From contig OZ025248.1 in the NCBI GenBank assembly GCA_964019135.1, forward strand, positions 50,895,670-50,959,669: 64,000 bases of DNA, written 5' to 3'. Made by a program: the position numbers and the translations under genes. Positions 46,848-56,712 of this stretch are shown here, in pieces; the stretch's first letter is position 1, and the number at the start of each line of letters is the position of its first letter. The notes beneath the pieces were generated by a model that saw only the letters and a program-made list of their open reading frames with translations, was not told the origin of the DNA and ran no database searches. Origin of the DNA: Arenicola marina. Lineage: Eukaryota; Annelida; Polychaeta; Arenicolidae.

Positions 46848-46960
46848 GGGCTCGAACCACACACCCGGCCGCTTGGAGCCAAACGTGCTATCTGCCAGGC
46901 CACGGGGTGACGCTAGGCCGCGGGGTGACGCTAGGCCACGGGGTGACGGGTGACGAAACA
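46848..46960 (-). mobile_element. Degenerate tRNA-like element with a triplicated 18-bp A-box segment
   Basis: On the - strand TGGCCTGGCAGATAGC (A-box-like) and GTGGTTCGAGCCC (good B box) are correctly ordered and spaced for a tRNA-derived head. The 5' end, GTCACCCCGYGGCCTAGC (18 bp), is repeated about three times at 46898-46950, so the A-box-like segment is itself tandemly amplified. Confidence 0.5.
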
Positions 46961-48400
46961 ATAGGCCGATTGTAATACCTGACGCTCCGTACATATAGCA
47001 TACTACAATGACAACAATAATGGATTTAAACCTCTATCTACAATCACATGAACAAATCTTTAATAAAATAGGTGCATATAAATAGAACATATAAATAGAA
47101 CCAGCGGGGAAATCGTTGCATGGTATCACGCGAGAAATGCCTGTTGCGATGTTTGTGGCTTCCGATACTGATAAGACAGGCTAGATTTTGACCAAGGGTG
47201 TAATACAAACCATCGAGAGACATGGCTTGTCACTTTCTGCCATATCACGCCACATCTCGATCTCTAACTTAAAACTAACCTAGCTTAGCCTTTGCAGGTA
47301 CCACAGAGAACGACACACTGGTAAAGCTGGGGGGCGCACCTCTCAACCAACTCTCGTCTCTTGCGTGAGGTGTTTTCCACGGATGTTATTTACCTAGCAC
47401 CACTGGTTCCTTTGCTGCCCTGTTGTTTGCCCACCATCGAGACCTTTATTCCCTCTGGGATGGCTCAGAACCTCGAGACCGCTTGCCAGGGCCCGGGCGG
47501 AAGGTCAACCCATGGGGCAGGTGTTAATTGCCTCGGGTTAGCTCACCTGGTCGGGTCACATGCCGTGAGGCATAGAAACATGAAGAAAGGGAAGAAGGGA
47601 AAAACTGCCAAAAACTGGGAGAATGGGGGGAAGAGGAAGCAAAGGCGACAGAGGAGCAGCTCTGGTCCCCGGCTAAAGCCACATTGGCAGGCATCGACCA
47701 CAACATGTCGGCGAATCGAGGCAATTCCACGCCGGAAATGAGCACTAAGTGATATAAATATGATATAGTTTTCTGCAATTACAACGTTTTGGCCACTATC
47801 TTAATTTCATTTTTAAATTGTAACTTTCCGTAATTTGAGAAATGCAATATCTTATCTGCAATTAATCTTCTTTTTTATATAGAAAGAACGTTATGGTTTC
47901 CAGCGTGGCTTTACAATATATTGCCTTCAATGTCGCATTCGCTTGCCATTATCATTTCTGTTTTAATGTCGCAATCAAATTACGTGTCGGCATCCTCATA
48001 GATTCTGTTATTGCTTTCCCCCCTAGCCCCCCTCCCCCCCTCTCTTCCCGGTTCAAATACCAAGTACGTTCGGTCACCAAAATGAATGTAGCGTGTTTGT
48101 TCAGGTGACCCTGAATACCAAATCCATGAAGCACGACTGCTCGACAGTGGCGTCTCGACAGTGGCGAGCTCTTCGGCGTTCAGCGCGGACGACGACGTGT
48201 AACCATTACCCGTGTTTGCGCCGAGCAGATTGCATATATTTACCCGTAGATTTATAGGCTCATTTTGCGAATGACACAAACCGAGGTTTCTTCGAATCGG
48301 TGTCAGGTGACTGGGTGGAATGTAACTTGGCCGCCAACAAAACAAAATGCAACCGACACAGGATTACCTCCCCCGCCCATCCTCCTCCTCCACCTTTTCC
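46960..48400. other. Unique sequence, no recognised gene
   Basis: Contains duplicated CATATAAATAGAAC at about 47070-47097 and a Lys-rich frame at 47361-47741 (ATG absent, no domain recognised). Confidence 0.35.
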
Positions 48401-48404
48401 GCCC

Positions 48405-48456
48405 GACAGGCGGCCGTCTGATGAGAGTTGTACGTTCGAGTCCCACATGTGGTAAC
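48405..48456 (+). mobile_element. Possible tRNA-like remnant
   Basis: GCCGTCTGATGAGAG, then GTACGTTCGAGTCCCAC resemble the 3' half of a tRNA-derived SINE head with a B box. No A box was found. Confidence 0.25.
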
Positions 48457-48459
48457 GCT

Positions 48460-49235
48460 TATAATTGCGCCAGAAACAAATCCATGCACCTGTATCCCAT
48501 AGGTACGGGAACACGTGGCTTGAATACGCGGCTTCGCTCAAACCGTCAGCGTTTTCACTTTCACACTGATGCAATATCACGTTACGCGGGTCAACGCGTG
48601 CTACATGCATAAACAAAACAGCAAATACAAATTAGTTGCGTAGAAAGATGCTTGATATAGGGGGGTGGGGTGGCAAAGGGAAGGGAGGGGGGGGGGAGGG
48701 GCACACGTAAACGATGTGACCAACACAGCTCCAAAACTGCCACCTCCACCCCAATCTCCACATGACACCAGGGTCATTCGCTTATGGAAATTCAGCTACC
48801 CAGCTGATTTAAAAGCACAAATGCACTGGCTATAAAAGGAAATGAAACGATTGTTTATACTCGCAGTAATGTAGGACCATTTGTAACGTGCATGACGATG
48901 TGTAGATTAACATATGTCGATGTGTCGTGAAAGCACCAGAACGCTCCAGTCGAAAGTAATGCATTGATTGAATCAAATGAGTCCTAAAATTTATAATTTA
49001 ACATCGAATTCAGCGGCATGATATTTACTTTTGAGGCTACAAATAGTATAAAGCAGATTTAATGTAGACACTTGCCCGGTCACATAGGTATCGAAGCATG
49101 TAGGCTAAGTCATGATTATTTATTGACATTATACAGACAGTTATTCTGCATGGATCCAATGCCGTAACCCGTCAAACCTCTCACCTTTTTTATCTTCATA
49201 TTGTTTCTCTCCCAACGCCATAACATGAGCGATGT
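48460..49235. other. Non-coding, nothing recognised
   Basis: A G-rich piece at 48660-48705, otherwise unique AT-rich sequence. Confidence 0.4.
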
Positions 49236-49239
49236 CATG

Positions 49240-49253
49240 GTTGCCTAGACAAC
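49240..49253. promoter_or_regulatory. RFX X-box-like inverted repeat
   Basis: GTTGCCTAGACAAC has X-box half-sites GTTGCC and GACAAC spaced by TA (12 of 14 against GTHNYYATRRNAAC, with only the central AT reversed). Confidence 0.35.
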
Positions 49254-49254
49254 G

Positions 49255-49567
49255 CCAGACGCTGGCACGGTGCTATCCACTCTGTCTCTCACTAAGCCTG
49301 CGACCAGCGCCACTAGCGGCGGAGATTGAATCCAGGTTGTAGATTTATATCCGCGAGATATCTCCCACTCACTGGGCGTGTCAAGTATTCCATTGTTTCT
49401 CGGCTAGCGGCAGGGCTTTCACTGCGAAAGCGGCGTTTTCAAACGAGGATTCCGTGTTCTGTGCACGTCATCCCTTTCAACGGGCGTTTGCCATGGACGC
49501 CATTTTTTTTAGAAACAGACGTCACGCCATCGGTTGCAAATGTTTTCGTTTTCTCGAGACGATGAAG
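49255..49567. other. CpG-containing unique sequence
   Basis: Sits between the X-box-like site and the candidate frame below. A + frame at 49326-49565 has no ATG and no domain. Confidence 0.3.
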
Positions 49568-49804
49568 TCATTTTAACCCGGTTTTTACGCGCGCGTCCAT
49601 GTCAAACATATCCCCACGTACGGAGCACAGGAAGTCACTTCCTCTTCTGCCGAAGGAATTTTCGCGAGTAAAAGCGTCCGCGTCGGTGATCAGTTGGTCG
49701 ATTCCGTCTGTGTGAGTGTGAGGCGCAGCGTAATCCGACATCGCGGAGGGTCGAGTAAGTATTTCCTCACCGACCCCTGAATAACAAACCCGCTTGTTTT
49801 CCAT
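49568..49804 (-). CDS. Candidate short frame or first exon, unknown product
   Basis: A 78-codon - strand frame with a true ATG at 49804. A second in-frame ATG at 49741 has better start context (G at -3) and would give MSDYAAPHTHTDGIDQL and on. The predicted protein is hydrophilic and acidic with no membrane segment. CpG-rich DNA and even codon use are consistent with an exon. No domain is recognised and no donor is convincing. Confidence 0.25.
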   Translation of the reverse strand: MENKRVCYSGVGEEILTRPSAMSDYAAPHTHTDGIDQLITDADAFTRENSFGRRGSDFLCSVRGDMFDMDARVKTGLK

Positions 49805-50360
49805 ATACAGTTTACAAGCAGTTTACTGAACAGGTAGGTCCGGTTGGTTGGTAGGTAGGTAGGTGGGTAGACGGGTTGGTGGTATGACGGGCGGTGCTTA
49901 GGTATGTTGTAATGCAGGCAGGCACGCCAGCGATGTAAATTTCAGGGTTCCTCCCAAGTTGTAGGTTTTATTTTCACCCCTGGCTGGCGCCGTGTCCTAG
50001 CGGCGTGCATGAGGAGATAACGAATGCTCCAGGGACGCCGTTATCTCACCCGCCGAGAAAATATAGCGGGCGTCTTCAAAACGGTTCCCCTTCTATCGCC
50101 AATATCCGCGCCGCGCTGTGAAAACTACACCAGTAATTGTGATTGTCTGCCTTTGGCGGGGTTGTAAGGTGGTCGGTGAAAACGACATCAAACCTGGATC
50201 TGGCTTCGCGCGCATAGAATCAATTTACCAGGTTTTACCGTGTGTGGTAAACAAACATCATATGGAGGTGTGGTTACGTCAGTTACATATACAAAACTGT
50301 AGACACTGGCGTGTCTCGTCTTCCTTTTTTCTGGTCCAATGTTGATGCGCCGCCGCTGGC
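49805..50360. other. Non-coding; GGTA-type simple repeat
   Basis: GGTTGGTAGGTAGGTAGG at about 49840-49863. CpG-rich at 49980-50120. Confidence 0.4.
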
Positions 50361-51310
50361 CCGAAACACCTGTACGTGTTGGGGTGGGTGGGGCCTGAAC
50401 CTGTGTCCCCTGTGATGGAGAGGCGATGAGGGTAGGAGGCTGGGTGGGGGGTTGTGAGGGGAGTTAGTGGAGAAGAGGACAGACCGCCCCCCCCCCCCCC
50501 CCACCGTGGGGCCCTAGGCTAAGCTGGCGCCAGGCTACACTTCTCCTGCGCCCGTTACCACTCTCTCTTCCCTTCGGCTGGCCAGTCCTGACCGGCCGGT
50601 CGCTCACCGCTGCCCTCCCCCCCCTCCCCTCACTGGCCTTCTCGCTGTCCCCTCCTCCCCCGCACCCCCCCCCCCCCCCCTGAGCCATCCCTCGCCTCCT
50701 CAGCCGCAGAAGAGGCCAGCACCACTCGATGGCACCGCGTGCAATCTCATCCAGGCTCTCCGTCTAGGGGGCAGCACCTTAACTATCATGGCGGGGATTG
50801 TGTCCCAGTGGCGTGCGTGTGTGTGTGTGTGGGGGGGGGGGGGAGTAGTGGTGAGGGGATGGGTGGCGGCTGACCGCGGGATGGGCTTTCGGCACTGCGG
50901 TATGAGGCAAGGCGCGCGGGGTGGGACGGAGGCGGAGGCGGAGGTGGAGGGTGGAGGGGTTGGTTCCCAAGCCACTTCATTCAGTCCAGCAATCATCGAG
51001 ACAAGACTTACTCAGCAGCACTCCATTTTCACACGTCTCCTCCTGCATCCCACTCATCCCATCCCACCCCACCCCACCCCAATCCCACCCAACCCACCCC
51101 ACCCCAAGCTACCTCACCCTAATCCACTCCACCCGACCACACACCACATCACACCACACCACAACACACCACCACACCACACCACACCACACCACACCAC
51201 ACCACACCACACCACACCACACCACACCACACCCACTCCGTCTCCCTCCCCAGATCCTACCTATGAAATGGCACCACCCACACCCCGTTCCCCGCCCACG
51301 GCCTGCACGC
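50361..51310. other. Four alternating G-rich and C-rich blocks
   Basis: G-rich 50370-50470, C-rich 50480-50700 (16-nt C run at 50487-50502), G-rich 50780-50965 with a GT tract, C-rich 51020-51310. No gene was seen. Confidence 0.6.
51122..51234. repeat. (ACACC)n pentanucleotide microsatellite
   Basis: About twenty ACACC units with a few ACATC or ACAAC variants at the start. Confidence 0.9.
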
Positions 51311-51978
51311 AGTATGTATCCCGGTGGGGGTTCCCTCTCTATTGTTACGTTGTGTAAATAAAGTGCGGTGCGTAAAGTACGTCTTCAGATAACAATATTA
51401 TCGTTTTTAAGACCCAACATATCGACGAGAAGGAAATGCCAGCTGGAGATACCCTGTCGGCGGGAGGGGGGGGGAGACCCTCACTGAAGTGGCTGGGCGG
51501 TGTGGCGGCAAAAAACAAAGGCGAAGCCACAATACCGTGACACACAATGACACAAAATAGACGACTAAAGAAATAGCGTGTCGAGAACCTTAGCGCATCC
51601 CATAACCAACCTCCACCACCCCCTTCTCTCCTTCTACCCCCCCCCACCCCCCGCCCCACTCACTATGTCCGACCATGGCGGTACTTGTCATTGTTACATC
51701 CAACAAATCGATGCAGGTGTCAAAGAATGCCGCAAGGTGTCGGTGCATCACTAGCTCGGCTTCAAACAGTAAACCGGAAGGAGACTCTTCAATAGAGTCA
51801 TAACACCGAGTGAACCATCCAGTATGTAGTGGCGCTTACACCGTTTTACACCGCCATTGCGCTGAAATGCATCGGGTTAAAATAAATCCTGTCGCCAACA
51901 GATAATTTTCTTTTGTGCATCGATTTCGCACATAGACGTGAAAAATACACGGGTGCAGGAAAAGATATATCAACGAAC
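51311..51978. other. Non-coding, nothing recognised
   Basis: Unique sequence with C-rich DNA at 51610-51660. Confidence 0.4.
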
Positions 51979-52184
51979 GGAATGGGGTGTACTGGTATAT
52001 GGCAGGGTGTGGACTGAACAGGCAGGTTATGATTGGAAACGATCGGTGTGGGGTGTACTGGTATATGGCAGGGTGTGGACTGAACGGGCAGGTTATGATT
52101 GGAAACGATCGGTGTGGGGTGTACTGGTATATGGCAGGGTGTGGACTGAACAGGCAGGTTTGGATTGGAAACGATCGGTGTGGG
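51979..52184. repeat. 66-bp minisatellite, about 3.1 copies
   Basis: Copies start at about 51979, 52045 and 52111, containing GGTGTACTGGTATATGGCAG and GATTGGAAACGATC. They differ at only a few bases. The period of 66 keeps frames open on both strands. Confidence 0.95.
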
Positions 52185-52428
52185 CAAGAGACAAGTGTCA
52201 CCCGCCAGGCATCATTTTGTAGATTGGCCTTGTGGGAAATGCTTCCTTTGGCACATGAGGAACCGGAAACCCCGTCATTATATTTGGTTTGGCTAATAAG
52301 ATGCAGATCCCAACAGTCAATAAACGCGATGTGACCAAAAGTGGTTAAAGCGCCCTGAATATACAACCAACCAACCAACCCAACAGTCAATACTATCAAG
52401 AATTCTGTAGTGACACAGCCTTTCGCTA

Positions 52429-52460
52429 ACCGGAAGTGACGCAGCTATTAACCGGAAGTC
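52429..52460 (+). promoter_or_regulatory. Two ETS sites 22 bp apart
   Basis: ACCGGAAGTGACG (52429-52441) and ACCGGAAGTC (52451-52460) are both full ETS/GABP cores in the same orientation, two helical turns apart, the first fused to a CRE half-site. This arrangement is frequent in animal housekeeping promoters. No recognisable gene start follows. Confidence 0.35.
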
Positions 52461-52500
52461 GGATAGTTCATCGTTTTCACTTAAATACTGCCTTAATGGA

Positions 52501-52730
52501 CTATCATGAGCGAGCATGGTCTATCATGGCCTATCATGGTCTATCATGGATTATCATGGCCTATCAGGGACTATCATGATCAATCATGGCCCATCATGGC
52601 CTATCATGACCTATCATGATCAATCATGGCCCATCATGGCCTATCATGACATATCATGATCAATCATATTCTATCATGGCCTATCATCATCTAGCATGGA
52701 TTATCATGGCTTGTCATGGTCTATGGTGGT
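52501..52730. repeat. 10-bp tandem repeat, about 23 copies
   Basis: CTATCATGGC and close variants (CTATCATGAT, CAATCATGGC, TTATCATGGC) tile in register with almost no length change. Confidence 0.95.
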
Positions 52731-52734
52731 GGTC

Positions 52735-53078
52735 GTAGACAGCGGAAATAACCCCCAAAGGCTGCTGCCGTAGAAGTGTCTCTGTTTTTGACGAAGACAG
52801 CTTCATGGGCCCCATCCCAGCTTCTCTCCTGATGTACATGGCACCCACCTGGGAAAACAGACTGTGATCGTGCGGGTGGGTGGCCGGTTACAGTGGGAAG
52901 AGAGCTGCTTGTTGTGGTGTGGGCTGTAATGAGGGTCTGTAGGTGAAATGTACACGGTTATGACCTGATGAGGTCGGAAGCGGCGTGGCCTGCCTGCGAC
53001 TGGCATATGTTTCAGAGCTATTCCGTTAAAGCAGCAGCTAGCTTCCCGCCATCACACGAGGGTGATGATGGAGAGGGG
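52735..53078. other. Non-coding, nothing recognised
   Basis: Unique sequence between two small arrays. Confidence 0.4.
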
Positions 53079-53188
53079 GAGATGACGGGTGTAGCTTGGG
53101 AGATGACGGGTGTAGCTTGGGAGATGGCGGGTGTAGCTTGGGAGATGGCGGGGGTAGCTGGGGAGATGGCGGGTTGTAGCTAGGGAGC
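53079..53188. repeat. 21-bp tandem repeat, about 5 copies
   Basis: GAGATGRCGGGTGTAGCTTGG-type units. Confidence 0.92.
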
Positions 53189-53189
53189 G

Positions 53190-53905
53190 GAAGAGACTCA
53201 CAGATGGAGGGAACTGACACCGCTGGCCTCGTATAGCACTGAGATTACATGTAAACAAAAACAACCATAGACGAGAGCACCAGGTAGACGGGGGATAGGG
53301 GGGGTATGGTCGGCCTGCTGCAGGACCCACGGCGAAGAAGAGGGAAGAGTGGGGCGAGGACAGGGGGTAGGGGGACGATGTAGACGTCGGGAATGACGGC
53401 GAACATTAAGGAAGGGAGAAGGTTGAAAGGATAGTGACGCGGGGAAGGAAGGAAGGATCAGGGGAGAGCGGGAAGGGTGATGGAGACGGTGATGGCGGAG
53501 GGAAGGAGGGACGGCAGCCAGTACAAACTGGGAGCTAATTGATTTCCGTGTGTTCAAGATGGATTACGCGTGTATCCCTAACGTTTAAGTCCACCCTGAC
53601 GTTCAAGTCAAGTGCAGACATACAACTGGCCAATGAACATTCACGCTATGTGAAGCAATCGTCAGATTCAAGTCTCTTACAAACCAAAGGACACGCCGCT
53701 GTGTGGGTTTTACTTATTCAGACTTCTTTTGTTCAATCTTTTCTCACATATCTAGTCTCACTCCTGTAAGACTCATATCACTTCCTCGCGTCAAATATAA
53801 CATGGGTTTAACTTTCTGGGTTCTAAGTGTGCCATTACGTTCTTAATCTCCTATTATCTTTAAACGGCATTTCCCCATTGCAGCCATCATGATATTCTTC
53901 AATGA
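53190..53905. other. Non-coding, G/A-rich then unique
   Basis: 53280-53530 is purine-rich on the + strand. No gene was seen. Confidence 0.4.
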
Positions 53906-53909
53906 CTCG

Positions 53910-53992
53910 AATGCAGTGACCCCATGAGTATTGTGAGGTCACCGCATGGCGATGACCCCTTGATCATTATGAGGTCACCGCAGAGCGATGCA
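53910..53992. repeat. Imperfect 38-40-bp duplication with AGGTCA half-sites
   Basis: Two copies of GATGACCCC or CAGTGACCCC followed by ATTRTGAGGTCACCGCA. Each contains a TGACC and an AGGTCA half-site facing each other. Confidence 0.75.
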
Positions 53993-54007
53993 TAACGGAA
54001 GCCACCT

Positions 54008-54021
54008 GCGCCCTCTGGTGG
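54008..54021 (+). promoter_or_regulatory. Perfect CTCF core motif
   Basis: GCGCCCTCTGGTGG matches all 14 positions of SYGCCMYCTRSTGG. With equal base use a perfect match is expected about 0.03 times in 64 kb on two strands, so this is the best-supported single regulatory site here. A second, weaker match (GCGCCACCTGGCGA) is at 54452-54465. Confidence 0.55.
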
Positions 54022-54024
54022 CCA

Positions 54025-55735
54025 ATAGCGCGCCATGCCTCATGCCTCTGTTTGTCGGCTTCCTCGCCAGGTGTCTCTGGTGCGGTGCGGTTAGTAGGAA
54101 CCGAAAACCAGCCGGCGTCAAAAGGTTAACTTGAGACAGCGGTTTCCCAAACACGAGAAAGTCCCGGACAGCAGGGAGCCAGAGATCAGCGCGCAAACAC
54201 CGGGAGCCCAGAATCCCGACAATCCGGTCTAACCCAGGGGGATCCAGACCTCCTCCTGGCTGAACCCACGGGATCCAGACTTCCGTCTGACGAAATCCAG
54301 AAGAGCCAGGCGCCTATACTCAATCTACATAGCATTAGGCCTTGATCCCGAACTCCGAACCTAATTCTGAAAGCCGACCATTGGGATCCAGGAATCTCAC
54401 AGAAAAGGATACCGCGATACCCAGAGATCATAGCGCACCTGCCGCGTGTGGCGCCACCTGGCGACTAAAGCCCCCCCCCCCCCCCTGGCGAGCGGCGCGT
54501 TAATGACCCGATAGCCGCCATACCTGAGCAGTTGCCATGGGTGTCACGGTATGGCGCGGCCCGAGCTGACCCGGACAGGGTGGAGAAGGCGATGAAGTCA
54601 GGCCGTACGTACGTAACACGAGAACGAGACCAGTCACCCATATATTGAGCCGGACATAACGTAATAATGTGGAATCGACCGTTACCGCGAAACTCCAAAC
54701 CAAAGACTTTATCGAGGAAATGGTGGATTCATATTGCCGCCACCCCCCCCACCCCTTCCATATTGGTGCCGATCGTAATGGTGGGATATGCGGCCTAAAT
54801 CGACGAAGTATACAACTTCTAACGCAAAAACATGATCCAATGCAAAACCGTTTATTTTCTTTTATGTACCCACGAAACATTTTCTCTATATAAATGTAGT
54901 ATCTAATGACGATGAAGTCATCAGCTATGTCAGTTATGCACAAGAGCCAGATATATGTACATGTATATGGCTTCTAGATATCGCTCTGTATGTTGGTATT
55001 TGCCATAATTATCCCTTAATATCTCTACCAGAAAACTTAACGCCAAGGTTCTGGGAAACTAAGAGAGAAGGCTTTGTGTGTGAAAATTATATCCGTCGTT
55101 CAGTAACACGTCTCGAACTCCAATCCCTGAAAGCTTACCCATGGGGCAACTCCGGGGGGGGGAGGGGGGAGGGGGGGGGGGGGCAACCGATCGCAACTCG
55201 CCACACGAGTAAAGGCGCCCTCTACCGAGACTCCCTAGTGAGAGCCCCATCTATGCGGAGATTGAGGTCTGTCTGGGTGGGGATTACCCGGCCATAACGA
55301 ATGGCCCTCGTCTAGCACCACGTGACCTTCCCCGGTCTGTACCGACAACCCCACATCCGGCGTCTGGAGACACGTATATTCTACTTCCAGTAGGTGGACA
55401 ACGCGTACATTTTAGCTCAATAATGCGCCGAATCCAACGCCACCATGCGGGGAAACCCTCATTTGAGAGAGTGTTTTGACAGCGTCCGTATAAGGTGTAG
55501 ATATTAATATGCACGATTTATAGGGCTGCACAGTTCTCGCGGGTTCTATTTACGTCTTTTGGGGACCAACAAAAAAACACGTGCAATATAGAGAAAATGA
55601 CCATGCAGAGGCAAGTACAGACCGGTACAGAGATGGACAACCTAAATAGAAAGTGGCAGCCAATTATGCACGGATTACTGTGATAGTATGATGAAATATC
55701 GTGAATGCTATGTATTATGTCTTTTGTCTGATGTA
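54025..55735. other. Unique and CpG-rich DNA, no recognised gene
   Basis: 14-nt C run at 54472-54485 and G runs at 55154-55183. Repeated GGGATCCAGAC-like phrases near 54238-54285 suggest an old short repeat. No gene is supported. Confidence 0.4.
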
Positions 55736-55765
55736 AAAAAAAAAAAAAGAAAAAAAAAAAAAAAA
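55736..55765. repeat. Poly(A) tract
   Basis: About 30 A with one G. It could be the 3' end of a retroposed sequence or a simple repeat. No AATAAA signal or recognisable retroposon lies upstream. Confidence 0.8.
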
Positions 55766-56116
55766 CGTGCTCTTAGAACGAGTGCGCATCACGCTGGTGC
55801 CTTGCTACAGCTATGTGACGCGCACGCATTGTAGTCAACGTTTGAGTGATGGGAACCGGCCAGCTGCGCGGTTTGTGCGAGAAGAATCGAGTGGGTGTGA
55901 AACTATTTGTTGTTTTCTTTGGTCCAGGCATTGCTAACTGTTGCTAAATATCAAGTCATAATATAGTTATAGATAATACGTTTATCTCTCCATAATGCAT
56001 GTGGGGCAAATCATCGATGTTTACAGTTCTACCACGAACGGAGCACCATTGTCCTCGCCTGCTCAGTCCATGATTATTACGTCATACGACATGGAAAACC
56101 CCGCAGCACATTAGGT
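55766..56116. other. Non-coding, nothing recognised
   Basis: Unique sequence. Confidence 0.4.
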
Positions 56117-56712
56117 CGCCTGACATTGACAGTCACTCATGAGACAACCGTATTGTGGTTTCTCAGCTGTCTAACCGCTCATCTATTACATAAATATACT
56201 CGGATGTTAATAATTCTGATATGCACATAACCTCAGTGGTTAGTTGTGCATCCAAGGACAGCTTTAGCCGATCATGTGTGTGAGGCGAGCGAAGGCAAAC
56301 AACCGGAAGGTAGGCAACACGTACACGCCGTTGATGCTAGGCATTGACGTAGAGCATAAATATCCCTGTCTCGTGGGGTCTCGATAAGATCCCGAAGTGA
56401 CTGTACAGCCCTATCGCCTGACACTGACAGTCACTCATGAGACAACCGCATTCTGGTTTATCAACTGTCTAACCGCTCGTATATTACATAGATATACTCG
56501 GATGTTTATAATTCTGATATGCACAGAATCTCAGTGGTTAGTTGTGCATCCAAGGACAGGCTTAAGCCGATCTTGTGTGTGAAGCGAGTTAAGGCAAACA
56601 ACCGGAAGGTAGGCAGCACGAACAGGTCGTTGATGCTAGGCATTGACGTAGAGCATAAGTATCCCTGTCTTGTGGGGTCTCGATAAGATCCCGTAGTGAC
56701 TGTACAGCCGTA
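56117..56712. repeat. 298-bp tandem duplication, two copies
   Basis: Copy one starts CGCCTGACATTGACAG at 56117 and copy two CGCCTGACACTGACAG at 56415. They stay collinear to the end through shared GGTTAGTTGTGCATCC, AACAACCGGAAGGTAGG and TCGATAAGATCCCG. Differences are scattered substitutions, roughly one in ten. The boundaries abut, so this is a tandem duplication and not a pair of LTRs. Confidence 0.95.

Noticed and set aside
52320..52345. Another SINE tail (GTGACCAAAAGTGGTTAAA)
   Set aside because: Only about 15 bp of similarity and no adjoining tail sequence.
52968..52995. Hammerhead ribozyme core around CTGATGAGG
   Set aside because: The GAAAC segment and the flanking helices are missing. 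Other CTGATGA occurrences (for example near 42750 and 48420) fail in the same way.
56117..56712. Pair of LTRs
   Set aside because: The two copies abut with no internal sequence and no TG...CA ends.
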